Assembly (NCBI RefSeq): GCF_040548735.1
Contig: NZ_JBEPSD010000001.1
Location: 744,001 to 808,000, forward strand
DNA length: 64,000 nt
Reading direction: 5' to 3'
DNA from: Rhodanobacter soli
Lineage (GTDB): Bacteria; Pseudomonadota; Gammaproteobacteria; Xanthomonadales; Rhodanobacteraceae
The notes below the pieces were generated by a model, which was not told where the DNA came from, did no database searches, and saw only the letters and a list, made by a program, of their open reading frames with translations. A program made the position numbers and the translations under genes. Below, piece by piece: positions 12,119 through 22,651 of the stretch (positions are counted from its first letter, which is position 1; each line of letters starts with the position of its first letter).

Positions 12119-13510
12119 TCAATCCGTCACGAACAGCTTGCCGGGATTGAGGACGCCGTTGGGGTCGAACACCTTGCGCACTCCGCGCATCAGGGCGATT
12201 TCCGCCGCGCTGCGGGTGCTTTCCAGGTATGCCCGCTTGACCAGGCCGATGCCGTGCTCGGCCGAAATGCTGCCGCCATGGCGCTGCAGCGTCGCGGCCA
12301 ACAGCTTGGTGACGTGTTCGCACTGGGCGATGAACGCGTCCTCGGCCAGACCATCCGGGCGCAGCACGTTGATGTGCAGGTTGCCGTCACCGATATGCCC
12401 GAACCAGACCACGTCGGCCTGCGGATACTCGTGCGCCAGCAACGCCTGCATCTCGTGCAGGAACGCCGGCACCGCACTGACCCGCACCGACACGTCGTTC
12501 TTGTACGGCCGCCGCGGCGCCAGGCTCTCGGTGATGCCTTCGCGCAGCCGCCACAAGGCGGCGGCCTGGGCCTCGCTCTGCGCGATCACGCCGTCGCCGA
12601 TCCAGCCTTCCGTCATGCCCTGCTCGAACGCGGCCAGCGCAGCCTCCTGCTGCCGCTCGTCGGCCGCATCGAACTCGGTCACCACGTAGTACGGGTAGTC
12701 GCCGTCGATGGCGCGCTGCGCGCCGTGCGCCAGCACGTGCCGCAACGCGTGGTCGGTGAAGAACTCGAACGCCTGCAAGGCCAGCCGCGCACGGAACAGC
12801 GCGAACACCTGCATCAGCGCATCCATGTCCGGCAGCGCCAGCAGCATCACCTGCGACGGCGGTGGCGGATCGGTCAGCTTGAGCGTGGCTTCGACCACGA
12901 TGCCCAGGGTTCCCTCCGAACCGATCAGCAACTGGCGGAAGTCATAGCCGCTGGAGTTCTTGATCAGGCCACGGTTGAGTTCGAGCAACTCACCGTTGCC
13001 GGTGACCACCTTCAGCCCGGCGATCCACTCGCGCGTGTTGCCGTAGCGGATCACCCGGATGCCGCCGGCATTGGTGGCGATGTTGCCGCTGATCGAGCAG
13101 GAGCCGCGCGCGGCGAAATCGACCGGATAGACCAGGCCATGCTGGCGGGCAGCTTCCTGCACGTGCTGCAGGATCATCCCGGGTTGCACGGTGAGCGTGC
13201 GGTCGACCGCGTTGAAATCCAGCACCCGGTTCATCCGCTCCAGGCTCAGCACCAGCTCGCCGTTGGCCGCCACGGCACCACCGGACAGGCCGGTGCGGCC
13301 GCCGGAGGGCACGATTGCCACGCGCTGTTCGTTCGCCCAGCGCACGATGGCCTGCACCTCTTCCGTGCTGGCCGGCAGCGCGATCGCCAGCGGCGCCGGG
13401 TCCCAGCGGCGGGTCCAGTCGCGGCCGTAATGTTCCAGGTCGGCAGGTGCGGTGAGCAGGCGCAGCTCGGGCAACCGGCGGGACAAATCGGCAAGACGGG
13501 GGTCGGACAT
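12119..13510 (-). CDS. FAD-linked oxidase, D-2-hydroxyglutarate dehydrogenase / glycolate oxidase GlcD family
   Basis: Flavoprotein of 463 residues. The N-terminal PCMH FAD-binding domain has VPSGGRTGLSGGAVAANGEL, LTVQPGMILQHVQEAA, and GSCSISGNIATNAGGI with GSEGTLGIVVEATLKL. The C-terminal substrate domain ends with the metal-site GHIGDGNLHINVL and SAEHGIGLVKR. The start MSDPRLADLSRRLPEL has GGAG eight bases upstream; the longer open frame runs into the serA promoter. It is divergent from serA. Since SerA-type enzymes can reduce 2-oxoglutarate to D-2-hydroxyglutarate, a D-2-hydroxyglutarate dehydrogenase role is the best inference. D-lactate or glycolate oxidation remain possible. Confidence 0.85.
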   Translation of the reverse strand: MSDPRLADLSRRLPELRLLTAPADLEHYGRDWTRRWDPAPLAIALPASTEEVQAIVRWANEQRVAIVPSGGRTGLSGGAVAANGELVLSLERMNRVLDFNAVDRTLTVQPGMILQHVQEAARQHGLVYPVDFAARGSCSISGNIATNAGGIRVIRYGNTREWIAGLKVVTGNGELLELNRGLIKNSSGYDFRQLLIGSEGTLGIVVEATLKLTDPPPPSQVMLLALPDMDALMQVFALFRARLALQAFEFFTDHALRHVLAHGAQRAIDGDYPYYVVTEFDAADERQQEAALAAFEQGMTEGWIGDGVIAQSEAQAAALWRLREGITESLAPRRPYKNDVSVRVSAVPAFLHEMQALLAHEYPQADVVWFGHIGDGNLHINVLRPDGLAEDAFIAQCEHVTKLLAATLQRHGGSISAEHGIGLVKRAYLESTRSAAEIALMRGVRKVFDPNGVLNPGKLFVTD

Positions 13511-13634
13511 GCTGGGCTCCGGGATCATCCCCACAGCCTGCCAGCCGCATCGTGCCGCGTCCAGTGTTGCAGTGCCGCAATTTGTCGCCGGCTCTGGCAT
13601 AGTAAGCGCTCCATTCCTTAGCCAGGACCGACGC

Positions 13635-14867
13635 ATGCAGACCTCCTACCCCCGCCAGGACATCAAGGTATTGCTGCTGGAGGGCGTCAGTGCGAGTGCG
13701 GTCGAGAACTTCCGCCGCGCCGGCTACAGCCAGGTCGAGCTGCACGCGAAATCGTTGCCGGAAGATGAGCTCAAGCGGCGCATCGGCGACGCGCACATCG
13801 TCGGCATCCGCTCGCGCACCCAGCTCACCGCCGAGGTGCTGGCACAGGCCAAGCGGCTGATCGCGGTGGGCTGCTTCTGCATCGGCACCAACCAGGTGGA
13901 CCTGGGCGCCGCGCGCAAGCTCGGCGTGCCGGTGTTCAACGCGCCTTATTCCAACACCCGCAGCGTGGCCGAGCTGGTGATCGCCGAGGCGATCATGCTG
14001 CTGCGCGGCATCCCGCAGAAGAACGCGCAGTGCCACCGCGGCGGCTGGGCCAAGTCGGCCAGCGGCAGCTACGAGACGCGCGACAAGGTGCTCGGCATCG
14101 TCGGCTATGGCCATATCGGCACCCAGGTCGGCGTGCTGGCCGAGAGCCTGGGCATGCGGGTGATCTTCCACGACATCGAGACCAAGCTGGCGCTGGGCAA
14201 TGCACGCGCCGTGTCCAGCCTGGACGAACTGCTGGAACGCGCCGACGTGGTTACCCTGCACGTGCCGGAAACTCCCGCCACGCAGCTGATGATCCGCCGC
14301 GAGCAACTGGCGAAGATGCGCGCCGGCGCGATGCTGATCAACGCCTCGCGCGGCAGCGTGGTGGATATCGACGCGCTGGCCGCGGTGCTGCGCGCTGGCC
14401 ACCTGGCCGGCGCCGCGGTCGACGTGTTCCCGCTCGAACCGAAAGGCAACGACGATCCCTTCGTCTCGCCGCTGATCGGCCTGGACAACGTGATCCTGAC
14501 CCCGCACATCGGCGGCAGCACGCTGGAGGCGCAGGACAACATCGGCATCGAGGTCGCCAGCAAGCTGGTCCGCTACAGCGACAACGGCTCTACCCTGTCG
14601 GCGGTGAATTTCCCCGAAGTCGCCCTGCCCGAACACCCGCACAGCCGCCGCCTGCTGCACATCCACCGCAACGTGCCGGGTACGCTCTCGCGCATCAACG
14701 AACTGTTCTCGGCCGGCAACATCAACATCGACGCGCAGTTCCTGCAGACCGACGGCGAAGTGGGCTACGTGGTGATCGACGTCAGCGCCGACGAGGCCCA
14801 GGCCAGCGAACTGAAGACGAAACTGGCGGCGATTCCCGGGACGCTGCGCAGCCGCGTGCTGTACTGA
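13635..14867 (+). CDS. serA: D-3-phosphoglycerate dehydrogenase with C-terminal ACT domain
   Basis: First enzyme of serine synthesis, oxidising 3-phosphoglycerate with NAD. The 410 residues match the E. coli length. The start MQTSYPRQDIKVLLLEGVSA follows an AGGA site. Visible are IGIRSRTQLTAEVL-type substrate-domain sequence, CIGTNQVDL, NAD fold VLGIVGYGHIGTQVGVLAE, LHVPETPATQLMI, NASRGSVVDIDALAAVL, catalytic His in ILTPHIGGSTLEAQ, and the ACT domain from about 335 (LLHIHRNVPGTLSRINELFS...). The ACT domain predicts serine feedback inhibition. It is divergent from the FAD-linked oxidase gene, 124 bases apart. Confidence 0.97.
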   Translation: MQTSYPRQDIKVLLLEGVSASAVENFRRAGYSQVELHAKSLPEDELKRRIGDAHIVGIRSRTQLTAEVLAQAKRLIAVGCFCIGTNQVDLGAARKLGVPVFNAPYSNTRSVAELVIAEAIMLLRGIPQKNAQCHRGGWAKSASGSYETRDKVLGIVGYGHIGTQVGVLAESLGMRVIFHDIETKLALGNARAVSSLDELLERADVVTLHVPETPATQLMIRREQLAKMRAGAMLINASRGSVVDIDALAAVLRAGHLAGAAVDVFPLEPKGNDDPFVSPLIGLDNVILTPHIGGSTLEAQDNIGIEVASKLVRYSDNGSTLSAVNFPEVALPEHPHSRRLLHIHRNVPGTLSRINELFSAGNINIDAQFLQTDGEVGYVVIDVSADEAQASELKTKLAAIPGTLRSRVLY

Positions 14868-14894
14868 GGGCGCGCACCCGACGCGGAAACGACA

Positions 14895-14914
14895 ACGGCG
14901 CCCAAGGGCGCCGT
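14895..14914. terminator. Bidirectional hairpin between serA and tRNA-Pro
   Basis: ACGGCGCCC, AA, GGGCGCCGT: an exact 9-bp arm pair 27 bases after the serA stop and 18 bases beyond the tRNA 3' end on the other strand. No strong T-run flanks it. It likely serves both converging units. Confidence 0.55.
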
Positions 14915-14932
14915 CACGATGCTTCACCGAAT

Positions 14933-15009
14933 TGGTCGGGGCGGCCGGATTCGAACCGACGACCCTCTGCCCCCCAGGCAGATGCGCTACCAGGCTGCGC
15001 TACGCCCCG
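14933..15009 (-). tRNA. tRNA-Pro (anticodon GGG)
   Basis: The minus strand folds as a full 77-base cloverleaf with encoded CCA. Acceptor arm CGGGGCG pairs with CGCCCCG before the discriminator A. The D arm is GCGC...GCGC. The anticodon stem TCTGC/GCAGA encloses loop CTGGGGG, giving anticodon GGG for CCC and CCU. The T arm has GTTCGAATC. It lies just downstream of the merR-type gene on the same strand, so it may be read through from the pheST-ihfA unit or have its own promoter. Confidence 0.97.
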
Positions 15010-15061
15010 ACATACGGCAAGCTGGCAAGTCTAGCAGCTTGTACGGCGCGTCCGGAAGACT

Positions 15062-15418
15062 TCAGCGGCGCAGCAGGGTCAGCACTTCTTCCAGCTCCAT
15101 CCGCACCTGGCGCACGATCTGGTGCGAGATGCTCGCCTCCATCCGCGCCTGCGGGCCTTCCAGCCGCGCGCGCGCGCCGGTGATGGTGAAGCCTTCGTCG
15201 TACAGCAGCGAACGGATCTGGCGGATCATCAGCACGTCGTGGCGCTGGTAGTAACGGCGGTTGCCGCGGCGCTTGACCGGATTGAGCGCAGGAAACTCCT
15301 GCTCCCAGTAGCGCAGCACGTGGGGCTTCACACCGCACAACTCGCCGACCTCACCGATGGTGAAGTAGCGCTTGGCCGGGATGGCAGGCAGCTCGGTGTT
15401 ATTCCCTTGATCCAGCAT
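15062..15418 (-). CDS. MerR-family transcriptional regulator (ihfA-adjacent type)
   Basis: DNA-binding protein of 118 residues. The winged helix-turn-helix is [20 protein letters not shown] followed by [21 protein letters not shown], then a coiled dimerisation helix ([19 protein letters not shown]). No metal-binding cysteine cluster is present after the helix, so the ligand is unknown. It overlaps the end of ihfA by 20 bases, a conserved arrangement in gammaproteobacteria such as Pseudomonas and Xanthomonas. It probably depends on ihfA translation. Confidence 0.92.
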   Translation of the reverse strand: MLDQGNNTELPAIPAKRYFTIGEVGELCGVKPHVLRYWEQEFPALNPVKRRGNRRYYQRHDVLMIRQIRSLLYDEGFTITGARARLEGPQARMEASISHQIVRQVRMELEEVLTLLRR

Positions 15419-15698
15419 AGCCCTCGACTCTTACCTTGAGTTTTTGTCCCGGTCGGAACGTCACCACGCGCCGGGCGGAGATCGGAATCTCCTCGCCGGT
15501 TTTCGGGTTGCGTCCTGGCCGCTGGTTCTTCAACCGCAAATCGAAATTCCCGAAACCGGACAACTTCACCTGTTCGCCGCTTTCCAGCGCCCCGCGGACC
15601 ACCTCGAAATAGGCGTCCACGAACTCCTTCGCCTCACGCTTGTTGAGGCCCACGTCGAGGAAAAGCCGCTCGGCCATTTCTGCCTTGGTCAGCGCCAT
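15399..15698 (-). CDS. ihfA: Integration host factor alpha subunit
   Basis: Sequence-specific DNA-bending protein, heterodimer with IhfB. The 99 residues begin [20 protein letters not shown] and contain [20 protein letters not shown] with the minor-groove Pro, then [20 protein letters not shown]. All features match the family. The ATG lies one base after the pheT stop, as in the usual pheST-ihfA operon. The 3' end overlaps the MerR-type gene. Confidence 0.98.
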   Translation of the reverse strand: MALTKAEMAERLFLDVGLNKREAKEFVDAYFEVVRGALESGEQVKLSGFGNFDLRLKNQRPGRNPKTGEEIPISARRVVTFRPGQKLKVRVEGYAGSRE

Positions 15699-15699
15699 T

Positions 15700-18078
15700 T
15701 CACCCTCGCAGCTTTGCCTTGCATGATTGCTCCAACGCAGCTATCGCTTCACGTACGCAACGGTCCGCGTCATCGTCGGTAAGCGTGCGTGAAGCGTCCT
15801 GTAAAATCAAGCCCATAGCGAGACTTTTTCGGCCCGCTTCGACTCCTTTGCCGCTGTAACGGTCGAACAGGCGCAATTCCTTCAGCCGTTCGCCCAGCGT
15901 GTGGCGAACCGTTTGCTCGATCTGTGACCAGCTGACCGTTTCCGGCAGGTCCACCGCGATGTCGCGGCGTACCGCGGGGAACCTTGGCACCGCCCGTGCC
16001 TGCGGCAGGCGGCGCGCCAGCAGCGGTTCCAGGGCCAGCTCCAGCACGTGCACGTCGGCGCCCAGGTCCAGCGCCTTGGCCAGCTGCGGATGCAGCGCAC
16101 CGAGATAGCCCACGGTCGCGCCATCGCGCACCACCCGCGCGCCGCGCCCCGGGTGCAGCCAGCCCGGCAGGCCATCGGCATGCACCGACCAGCGCTGCGG
16201 CTCGCCACCCCAGGCGATCAAGGCATCCAGGTCACCCTTGAGGTCATGGAAATCCAGCGTCCGCGCCGGCTCGCCCCACTGCTCGGCACGGGCATGGCCG
16301 CAGGCGACGATGGCCAGGCTCGGCGTTTCCACCGGGGGATCGCCTTCACCAAATACCCGCGCGAGCTCGAACAGGCGCACCCGCTCCTGCTGGCGCGCGC
16401 GGTTGTGGCGCAGCGCCTCGACCAGCCCCGGCAGCAGCGATGGCCGCATCACCGCCAGATCGGCCGACAGCGGATTGGCCAGCGGTACCAGGCGCTCGGT
16501 GAAACCCCAGTCCGCCAGCAGGTCGGCCGCGACGAAGGACAGATTCACCGCCTCGTAGTAGCCGCGCGCGGCCAGCTGCTCGCGCAGCGCCAGCTCGCCG
16601 ATGCGTGCCTCCGGCTCGATCGCCAGGGTCAGCGCGCCGGCCGGCGTCGCGGTGGGGATGTTGTCGTAGCCGAAGATACGCGCGACTTCCTCGATCAGAT
16701 CCTCCTCGCGCTCGATGTCGAAACGGCTGCTCGGTGCGGTGACCTGCCAGCCATCTGCGGTCGTTGCCACCTGCATGCCCAGCGCGGTGAAGATGCGCGC
16801 CACTTCGGCATCCGCCACGTCCACGCCGAGCACGCGCTTCAGGCGCGCGCGGCGCAAGGTCACCGCCGCCGGCACCGGCAGGTCGGCCAGGTTCTCCGCC
16901 ACCAGCACCGGCCCGGCCGTGCCGCCGGCGATCGCCAGCAGCAGTTCGGTGGCACGCTCCAGCGCGCGCCGCGGCAGTTCCGGATCGACGCCTCGTTCGA
17001 AGCGGTGCGAGGCATCGGTGTGCAGGCCGAGCTTGCGCGCGCGGCCCATGATAGCGGCCGGCGCGAAGTGCGCAGATTCCAGGAAGATGTTGTGCGTGGC
17101 ATCGGTGACGCGCGAGTCGAAGCCGCCCATCACGCCGGCAACCGCGAGCGGTTTCTTCTCATCGGCGATCAGCACGAAGCCTGCATCCAGTTTCGCCTCG
17201 TTGCCGTCGAGCAGCTTCAGCGTCTCGCCGGCGCGCGCATGGCGCACCACGATGTCGCCTTCGAGCGTGTCGTTGTCGAACGCATGCAGCGGCTGGCCCA
17301 GTTCGAGCATCACGTAGTTGGTGACGTCGACGACCGCGCTGATCGGGCGCAAGCCGGCACGGCGCAGGCGTTCGGCCAGCCACAGCGGCGTGCGCGCGGC
17401 CGGATCGATGCCCTCGACGATACGGCCGAGATAGCGCGGTGCGTCCTTGCCGGCTTCCAGCCGGATGCCGCGACGTGCGGCGCCGGTGACCGGCGCTGTC
17501 GCCTGTACCGGCACCTTCACCGTGCTGCCGAACAACGCGGCCACGTCGTGCGCCAGGCCGACCAGGCCGAGGCAGTCGGGCCGGTTCGGGGTGAGCTTCA
17601 GCTCGAAGCTGGCGTCGGGCAGGCCGAGATAATCGGCCAGCGACTGACCGACTGGTGCGTCGAGCGGCAGTTCCAGCAAACCGGAGGCGTCGGCGTCGAT
17701 ACCCAGTTCCTTCGCCGAGCACAACATGCCGGACGACTCGACCCCGCGCAGCTTTGCCGCCTTGATCGCGATACCGCCGGGCAGCGTGGCACCGATCATC
17801 GCCAGCGGCACCTTGATGCCGACGCGCGCGTTCGGTGCGCCGCAGACGATCTGCAGCGGCTCGCCCTGCCCCGCGTTCACCTTGCATACCTGCAGCCGGT
17901 CCGCTTCCGGGTGCTTTTCGGCAGCGATGATCTCGGCCACCACCACGCCGGCCAGGTCGGCGCCCAGCGGCGTGAGTTCTTCCACTTCCAGCCCGGCCAT
18001 GGTCAGCGCATGGGCCAGTGCGGGGCGGTCGGCCTTGATCTCGACCAGCTCGCGCAGCCAGTTCTCGGAAAATTTCAT
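15700..18078 (-). CDS. pheT: Phenylalanine-tRNA ligase beta subunit
   Basis: Large subunit of the alpha2-beta2 PheRS. The 792 residues include the N-terminal EMAP/OB-type tRNA-binding domain ([27 protein letters not shown] sequence), the B3/B4 editing domain ([20 protein letters not shown]), the B5 domain, [20 protein letters not shown], the catalytic-like core ([20 protein letters not shown]) and a C-terminal FDX-ACB anticodon fold ([39 protein letters not shown]). The length is normal. It starts 20 bases after pheS and ends one base before ihfA. Confidence 0.98.
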   Translation of the reverse strand: MKFSENWLRELVEIKADRPALAHALTMAGLEVEELTPLGADLAGVVVAEIIAAEKHPEADRLQVCKVNAGQGEPLQIVCGAPNARVGIKVPLAMIGATLPGGIAIKAAKLRGVESSGMLCSAKELGIDADASGLLELPLDAPVGQSLADYLGLPDASFELKLTPNRPDCLGLVGLAHDVAALFGSTVKVPVQATAPVTGAARRGIRLEAGKDAPRYLGRIVEGIDPAARTPLWLAERLRRAGLRPISAVVDVTNYVMLELGQPLHAFDNDTLEGDIVVRHARAGETLKLLDGNEAKLDAGFVLIADEKKPLAVAGVMGGFDSRVTDATHNIFLESAHFAPAAIMGRARKLGLHTDASHRFERGVDPELPRRALERATELLLAIAGGTAGPVLVAENLADLPVPAAVTLRRARLKRVLGVDVADAEVARIFTALGMQVATTADGWQVTAPSSRFDIEREEDLIEEVARIFGYDNIPTATPAGALTLAIEPEARIGELALREQLAARGYYEAVNLSFVAADLLADWGFTERLVPLANPLSADLAVMRPSLLPGLVEALRHNRARQQERVRLFELARVFGEGDPPVETPSLAIVACGHARAEQWGEPARTLDFHDLKGDLDALIAWGGEPQRWSVHADGLPGWLHPGRGARVVRDGATVGYLGALHPQLAKALDLGADVHVLELALEPLLARRLPQARAVPRFPAVRRDIAVDLPETVSWSQIEQTVRHTLGERLKELRLFDRYSGKGVEAGRKSLAMGLILQDASRTLTDDDADRCVREAIAALEQSCKAKLRG

Positions 18079-18098
18079 GTGTCGTGTCCCTGGCGCGG

Positions 18099-19172
<1,074 letters not shown>

Positions 19173-19204
19173 TCATATCGCGCTGACGCAGGAGCGTCCG
19201 ACGA

Positions 19205-19564
19205 TCAAGCGGCCAGACTGGCCTTCGCTTTCTCGGCGATCACTTCAAACGCCTTGATGTCGTGCACGGCGATATCAGCGAGGACCTTGCGGTCGACGGT
19301 GATGCCGGCCTTGCTCAGGCCATTGATCAGGCGGCTGTAGGACAGCCCGAACATGCGCGCGGCGGCGTTGATGCGGACGATCCACAGCGCACGGAACTGG
19401 CGCTTGCGCTGCTTGCGGCCGATATAGGCGTACTGGCCGGCCTTGATGACGGCCTGGTTGGCAACGCGGAAGACCTTGCGGCGGGCGTTGTAGTAACCCT
19501 TGGCGCGGCCGATGATTTTCTTGTGACGACGACGGGCGGTAACGCCACGCTTTACACGAGCCAT
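19205..19564 (-). CDS. rplT: 50S ribosomal protein L20
   Basis: Early-assembling large-subunit protein; in E. coli it also represses rpmI-rplT by binding the leader RNA. The 119 residues begin [20 protein letters not shown] and contain [20 protein letters not shown] and [20 protein letters not shown]. Length and order (infC-rpmI-rplT) are standard. It starts 16 bases after the rpmI stop. Confidence 0.99.
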   Translation of the reverse strand: MARVKRGVTARRRHKKIIGRAKGYYNARRKVFRVANQAVIKAGQYAYIGRKQRKRQFRALWIVRINAAARMFGLSYSRLINGLSKAGITVDRKVLADIAVHDIKAFEVIAEKAKASLAA

Positions 19565-19580
19565 GGTTTATCTCCTCGTC

Positions 19581-19778
19581 TTACAAGTACGGCAGCATGC
19601 GGGCCACACCCGGGGCGTCACACGCCTTGAGGTGGTTCTTGGAACGCAAGCCGCGCTTCAGCTTGGTCGATTTCTTGGTCAGGATGTGTGACCGGAAGGC
19701 GTGGCCGCACTTGATCTTGCCCGACGCGGTCTTGCGAAAACGCTTCGCAGCCGCCCGGTTGGTCTTGATCTTGGGCAT
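19581..19778 (-). CDS. rpmI: 50S ribosomal protein L35
   Basis: Small basic ribosomal protein of 65 residues, starting [20 protein letters not shown], with [20 protein letters not shown]. The ATG follows an AGGAG site on the minus strand; the longer open frame upstream has no support. It lies between infC and rplT. The 334-base gap from infC is unusually long and carries repeats. Confidence 0.98.
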   Translation of the reverse strand: MPKIKTNRAAAKRFRKTASGKIKCGHAFRSHILTKKSTKLKRGLRSKNHLKACDAPGVARMLPYL

Positions 19779-19796
19779 GGTAATGCTCCTTGTATG

Positions 19797-19822
19797 GGGG
19801 CTCGCCCTGCGCGGGCAGCCCC
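19797..19822 (-). promoter_or_regulatory. Hairpin in the rpmI leader (possible L20 target region)
   Basis: GGGGCT at 19797 pairs with AGCCCC ending at 19822, with an inner GCCC/GGGC helix, about 18 bases before rpmI. E. coli L20 represses rpmI-rplT through a leader structure in this position, so a regulatory role is plausible. The resemblance to the L20 site itself was not verified. Confidence 0.35.
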
Positions 19823-19903
19823 GGTTTCTGACTGATCTGGCGGTGGCCTGGGGCCACGCTTTCCGTCCTGCCACGATCGGTGCACGACCCATCCAGGCGG
19901 GTC

Positions 19904-19925
19904 GAACCCGTAATCATACGGGTTC
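19904..19925. repeat. Short palindrome in the infC-rpmI gap
   Basis: GAACCCGTA, loop ATCA, TACGGGTTC: an exact 9-bp stem. A second small hairpin (GCCAGCAC / GTGCTGGC) lies at 19938-19956. They are part of an infC-rpmI gap of 334 bases that contains no ORF I can support. Confidence 0.5.
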
Positions 19926-19960
19926 ATAAAGCTCAACGCCAGCACGAAGTGCTGGCCATT

Positions 19961-20003
19961 GCCTCCTCTCCCTGCGGGAGAGGATTGAGGTGAGGGTGCG
20001 GGA
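19961..20003 (-). repeat. Dispersed CCTCTCCCTGCGGGAGAGG palindrome in the infC-rpmI gap
   Basis: CTCTCCC TGC GGGAGAG is followed by GATTGAGGTGAGGGTGCGGG. This palindrome plus GAGGTGAGGGT tail is a common intergenic repeat type in proteobacteria. Here it interrupts the normally compact infC-rpmI leader. Confidence 0.65.
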
Positions 20004-20060
20004 CGTGTCGCGCAGCCCAATGAAACAGCTGCTTTCACACGATGCGACGCGAAAGATCAT

Positions 20061-20090
20061 CGCCCGCGAGCAGGCCGGGCTCCTACCGCA
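20061..20090 (-). repeat. GTAGGAGC-family repeat downstream of infC
   Basis: The minus strand reads GTGCGGTAGGAGCCCGGCCT, then GCTCGCGGGCG. It shares GTAGGAGC with the copies near 3199, 9774 and 55491. It starts about 20 bases after the infC stop. Confidence 0.5.
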
Positions 20091-20112
20091 CAGCCCAAAT
20101 GTCGCCAGCCGC

Positions 20113-20637
20113 CTATTTCTTCTTGGGTCCGATCATCATGACCATCTGGCGCCCTTCCAGACGCGGGAACGACTCGATCTGGCCGTTCTCGCCGACGTCT
20201 TCCTGAATCTTCTTGGCCAGGTTCTGGCCCAGGTCCTGGTGCGACATCTCGCGGCCGCGGAAGCGGATGGTGACCTTGACCTTGTCGCCCTCTTCCAGGA
20301 AGCGAAGCATGTTGCGCAGCTTGATCTGGTAGTCGCCCACGTCCGTGACCGGGCGGAACTTCACTTCCTTGATCTCGACCTGCTTCTGCTTCTTCTTGGC
20401 GGCCTGCGCCTTCTTCTGGGCTTCGAACTTGAACTTGCCGTAATCCATGATGCGGCAGACCGGCGGGTCGCCGTTCGGCTGGATCTCGACCAGATCCATG
20501 CCTGCTTCCTGCGCCAGGCTCAGCGCCTCGTCACGGCTGAGAATGCCCAGCTGTTCCGAGTCAGCGCCAATCACGCGCACGCGCGGTACGCGGATTTCCA
20601 GGTTACGACGATTGCCCTTGTTGTCGGTGGTAGCGAT
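20113..20637 (-). CDS. infC: Translation initiation factor IF-3, with probable AUC start codon
   Basis: IF-3 binds 30S and discriminates against non-canonical start codons. From the ATC at 20637 the protein is 174 residues (E. coli 180) and begins (M)[20 protein letters not shown], which includes the conserved N-terminal region. Later come [56 protein letters not shown] and [20 protein letters not shown] lies eight bases upstream of the ATC. The first in-frame GTG, 18 codons in, would remove the conserved [12 protein letters not shown] part. Use of a rare start would fit IF-3 autoregulation as known for the AUU of E. coli infC. Confidence 0.93.
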   Translation of the reverse strand: MATTDNKGNRRNLEIRVPRVRVIGADSEQLGILSRDEALSLAQEAGMDLVEIQPNGDPPVCRIMDYGKFKFEAQKKAQAAKKKQKQVEIKEVKFRPVTDVGDYQIKLRNMLRFLEEGDKVKVTIRFRGREMSHQDLGQNLAKKIQEDVGENGQIESFPRLEGRQMVMMIGPKKK

Positions 20638-20681
20638 ACCACGATCCTCCAGAAGAAGTAATGAAACAGACCGCCCGGCGC

Positions 20682-22583
20682 TCAGCGCCGGATTTCGGTC
20701 TCCAGTCGTTCGGCGAAGCTAGCCAGCGGCATGCTGCCCAGGTCCTCGCCGGAACGGGTACGTACAGAAACGGCACCCGTTTCCTTCTCGCGATCACCGA
20801 TCACGAGAAGATAAGGCACTTTCTGCATCGTATGTTCGCGGATTTTATAGCCGACTTTCTCGTTGCGCAAATCCGATTGTACCCGGAAACCTTTGTCGAC
20901 AAGGGCTTGCGTCACCTCACGGACGTAATCGGCCTGCGCGTCGGTGATATTGAGCACCACCGCCTGCATTGGGGCCAGCCAGGCCGGCAGCAGGCCGGCG
21001 TGGTGTTCGATCAGGATGCCGATGAAACGCTCCATCGAACCCACGATGGCCCGGTGCAGCATCACCGGATGCCGTTTCTGCGAGTGTTCGTCCACGTATT
21101 CGGCGCCGAGGCGCTCGGGCATCATGAAGTCGACCTGCATGGTGCCGACCTGCCAGGCGCGGCCGATCGAGTCCTTCAGGTGGTACTCGATCTTGGGCGC
21201 GTAGAACGCGCCCTCGCCCGGCAATTCCTCCCATTCCACGCCAGCGGCGCGCAGCGCACGGCGCAGCATTTCCTCGGTGCGGTCCCAGAACTCGTCGGAA
21301 CCGATGCGCTTGTCCGGCCGCAGCGCCAGCTTGATCGCCAGGTCGGTGAAACCGAAGTCGGCATACACCTTCATTGCCTGCAGGTGGAACGCGGTGACTT
21401 CCTCCTCGACCTGCTCCGGCGTGCAGAAGATGTGGCCGTCGTCCTGGGTGAACGCGCGCACGCGCATGATGCCGTGCAGCGCGCCGGACGGCTCGTTGCG
21501 ATGGCAGCCGCCGAACTCGCCGTAGCGGATCGGCAGCTCGCGGTAGCTGTGCAGGCCGGTGTTGAACACCTGCACGTGGCCCGGGCAGTTCATCGGCTTC
21601 AGCGCGAACGTATGCTTCTCCGACTCGGTGAAGAACATGTTCTCCTTGTAATTGTCCCAGTGCCCGGACTTCTTCCACAACGACACGTCCAGCACCATCG
21701 GGCAGCGCACTTCCTGGTAGCCGCTCTTCTTGTACACGCCGCGCATGTACTGCTCGACCTGCTGCCAGATCGCCCAGCCGTTCGGGTGCCAGAACACCAT
21801 GCCGGGGCTTTCCTCCTGCTGGTGGAACAGGTCGAGCTGCTTGCCGATCTTGCGGTGGTCGCGCTTCTCGGCCTCCTCCAGCTGGTACAGGTAGGCCTTC
21901 AGGTCCTTGTCGTTGAGCCAGGCGGTGCCGTAGATGCGGCTGAGCATCGCGTTGTTGGAATCGCCGCGCCAATACGCACCGGCCACCTTCATCAGCTTGA
22001 AGGAATGCAGCTTGCCGGTGTTCGGCACGTGCGGGCCGCGGCACAGGTCGGTGAACTCGCCCTGCGAATACAGCGACAGCGGCTCGTCGGACGGAATCGA
22101 CGCAATGATCTCGGCCTTGTAGCTCTCGCCCAGGCCGCGGAAGAACGCCACCGCCTCATCGCGCGACTTCACGCTGCGCGTCACCGACAGTTGCTCGTCG
22201 ACGATCTTGTGCATCTCCGCCTCGATCTTCGGCAGGTCGTCCGGGGTGAACGGCCGTTCGTAGGCGAAGTCGTAGTAGAAGCCGTTCTCGATCACCGGAC
22301 CGATCGTGACCTGTGCGCCCGGGAACAGCCGCTGCACCGCCTGGCCCATCAGGTGCGCGGTGGAATGGCGCAGGATTTCCAGCGCCTCGGGGCTCTTCTC
22401 GGTGACGATCTGCAAGCTGGCGTCGTGCTCGATCGGGAAGCTGGCGTCGACCAGCTTGCCGTCGACCTTGCCGGCCAGCGTCGCCTTGGCCAGGCCGGCG
22501 CCAATCGCGGCGGCCACGTCCTGCACGGTGACGGGATGATCGAACGGCTTCTTGCTGCCGTCGGGTAGCGTGATTTCAATCAT
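20682..22583 (-). CDS. thrS: Threonine-tRNA ligase
   Basis: Charges tRNA-Thr and edits Ser-tRNA. From [20 protein letters not shown] the protein is 633 residues, the usual length. The TGS domain is followed by the editing domain ([20 protein letters not shown], with HxxxH), then the class-II core with zinc ligands ([11 protein letters not shown], motif 2 [28 protein letters not shown]) and the anticodon domain (AYEV-like [32 protein letters not shown]). The site before the ATG is weak (AGAGAAG). The leader 5' of the gene carries a terminator and a Thr-containing leader peptide, see separate entries. infC follows 44 bases after the stop. Confidence 0.98.
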   Translation of the reverse strand: MIEITLPDGSKKPFDHPVTVQDVAAAIGAGLAKATLAGKVDGKLVDASFPIEHDASLQIVTEKSPEALEILRHSTAHLMGQAVQRLFPGAQVTIGPVIENGFYYDFAYERPFTPDDLPKIEAEMHKIVDEQLSVTRSVKSRDEAVAFFRGLGESYKAEIIASIPSDEPLSLYSQGEFTDLCRGPHVPNTGKLHSFKLMKVAGAYWRGDSNNAMLSRIYGTAWLNDKDLKAYLYQLEEAEKRDHRKIGKQLDLFHQQEESPGMVFWHPNGWAIWQQVEQYMRGVYKKSGYQEVRCPMVLDVSLWKKSGHWDNYKENMFFTESEKHTFALKPMNCPGHVQVFNTGLHSYRELPIRYGEFGGCHRNEPSGALHGIMRVRAFTQDDGHIFCTPEQVEEEVTAFHLQAMKVYADFGFTDLAIKLALRPDKRIGSDEFWDRTEEMLRRALRAAGVEWEELPGEGAFYAPKIEYHLKDSIGRAWQVGTMQVDFMMPERLGAEYVDEHSQKRHPVMLHRAIVGSMERFIGILIEHHAGLLPAWLAPMQAVVLNITDAQADYVREVTQALVDKGFRVQSDLRNEKVGYKIREHTMQKVPYLLVIGDREKETGAVSVRTRSGEDLGSMPLASFAERLETEIRR

Positions 22584-22598
22584 GGGAGCTTCTCTGGA

Positions 22599-22628
22599 AA
22601 AACAAAAAAGGGCATGACGCCCTTTTTT
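22599..22628 (-). terminator. Intrinsic terminator in the thrS leader (attenuator)
   Basis: The minus strand has AAAAAAGGGC, loop GTCAT, GCCCTTTTTT, then GTTTTT, ending about 16 bases before the thrS start codon. It lies inside the thrS transcript, downstream of the only good promoter, so it should end transcription before thrS unless disrupted. Its 5' arm overlaps an alternative hairpin at 22617-22643. Confidence 0.85.
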
Positions 22629-22643
22629 CGTAAACGAAGGCGT
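22617..22643 (-). promoter_or_regulatory. Candidate antiterminator hairpin of the thrS attenuator
   Basis: On the minus strand ACGCC (22643-22639) pairs with GGCGT (22621-22617), enclosing TTCG/CGAA with loop TTTA and a small AAAAG bulge. The 3' half of this helix is the 5' arm of the terminator, so the two folds exclude each other. A ribosome at the leader peptide stop would cover ACGCC and favour the terminator; one stalled at the Thr codons would leave it free. Confidence 0.55.
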
Positions 22644-22651
22644 GGTGGCGG

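Noticed and set aside
20661..22568. 635-codon open frame antisense to thrS
   Set aside because: Shadow of thrS; composition biased to His/Val/Ala/Leu/Gln without motifs.
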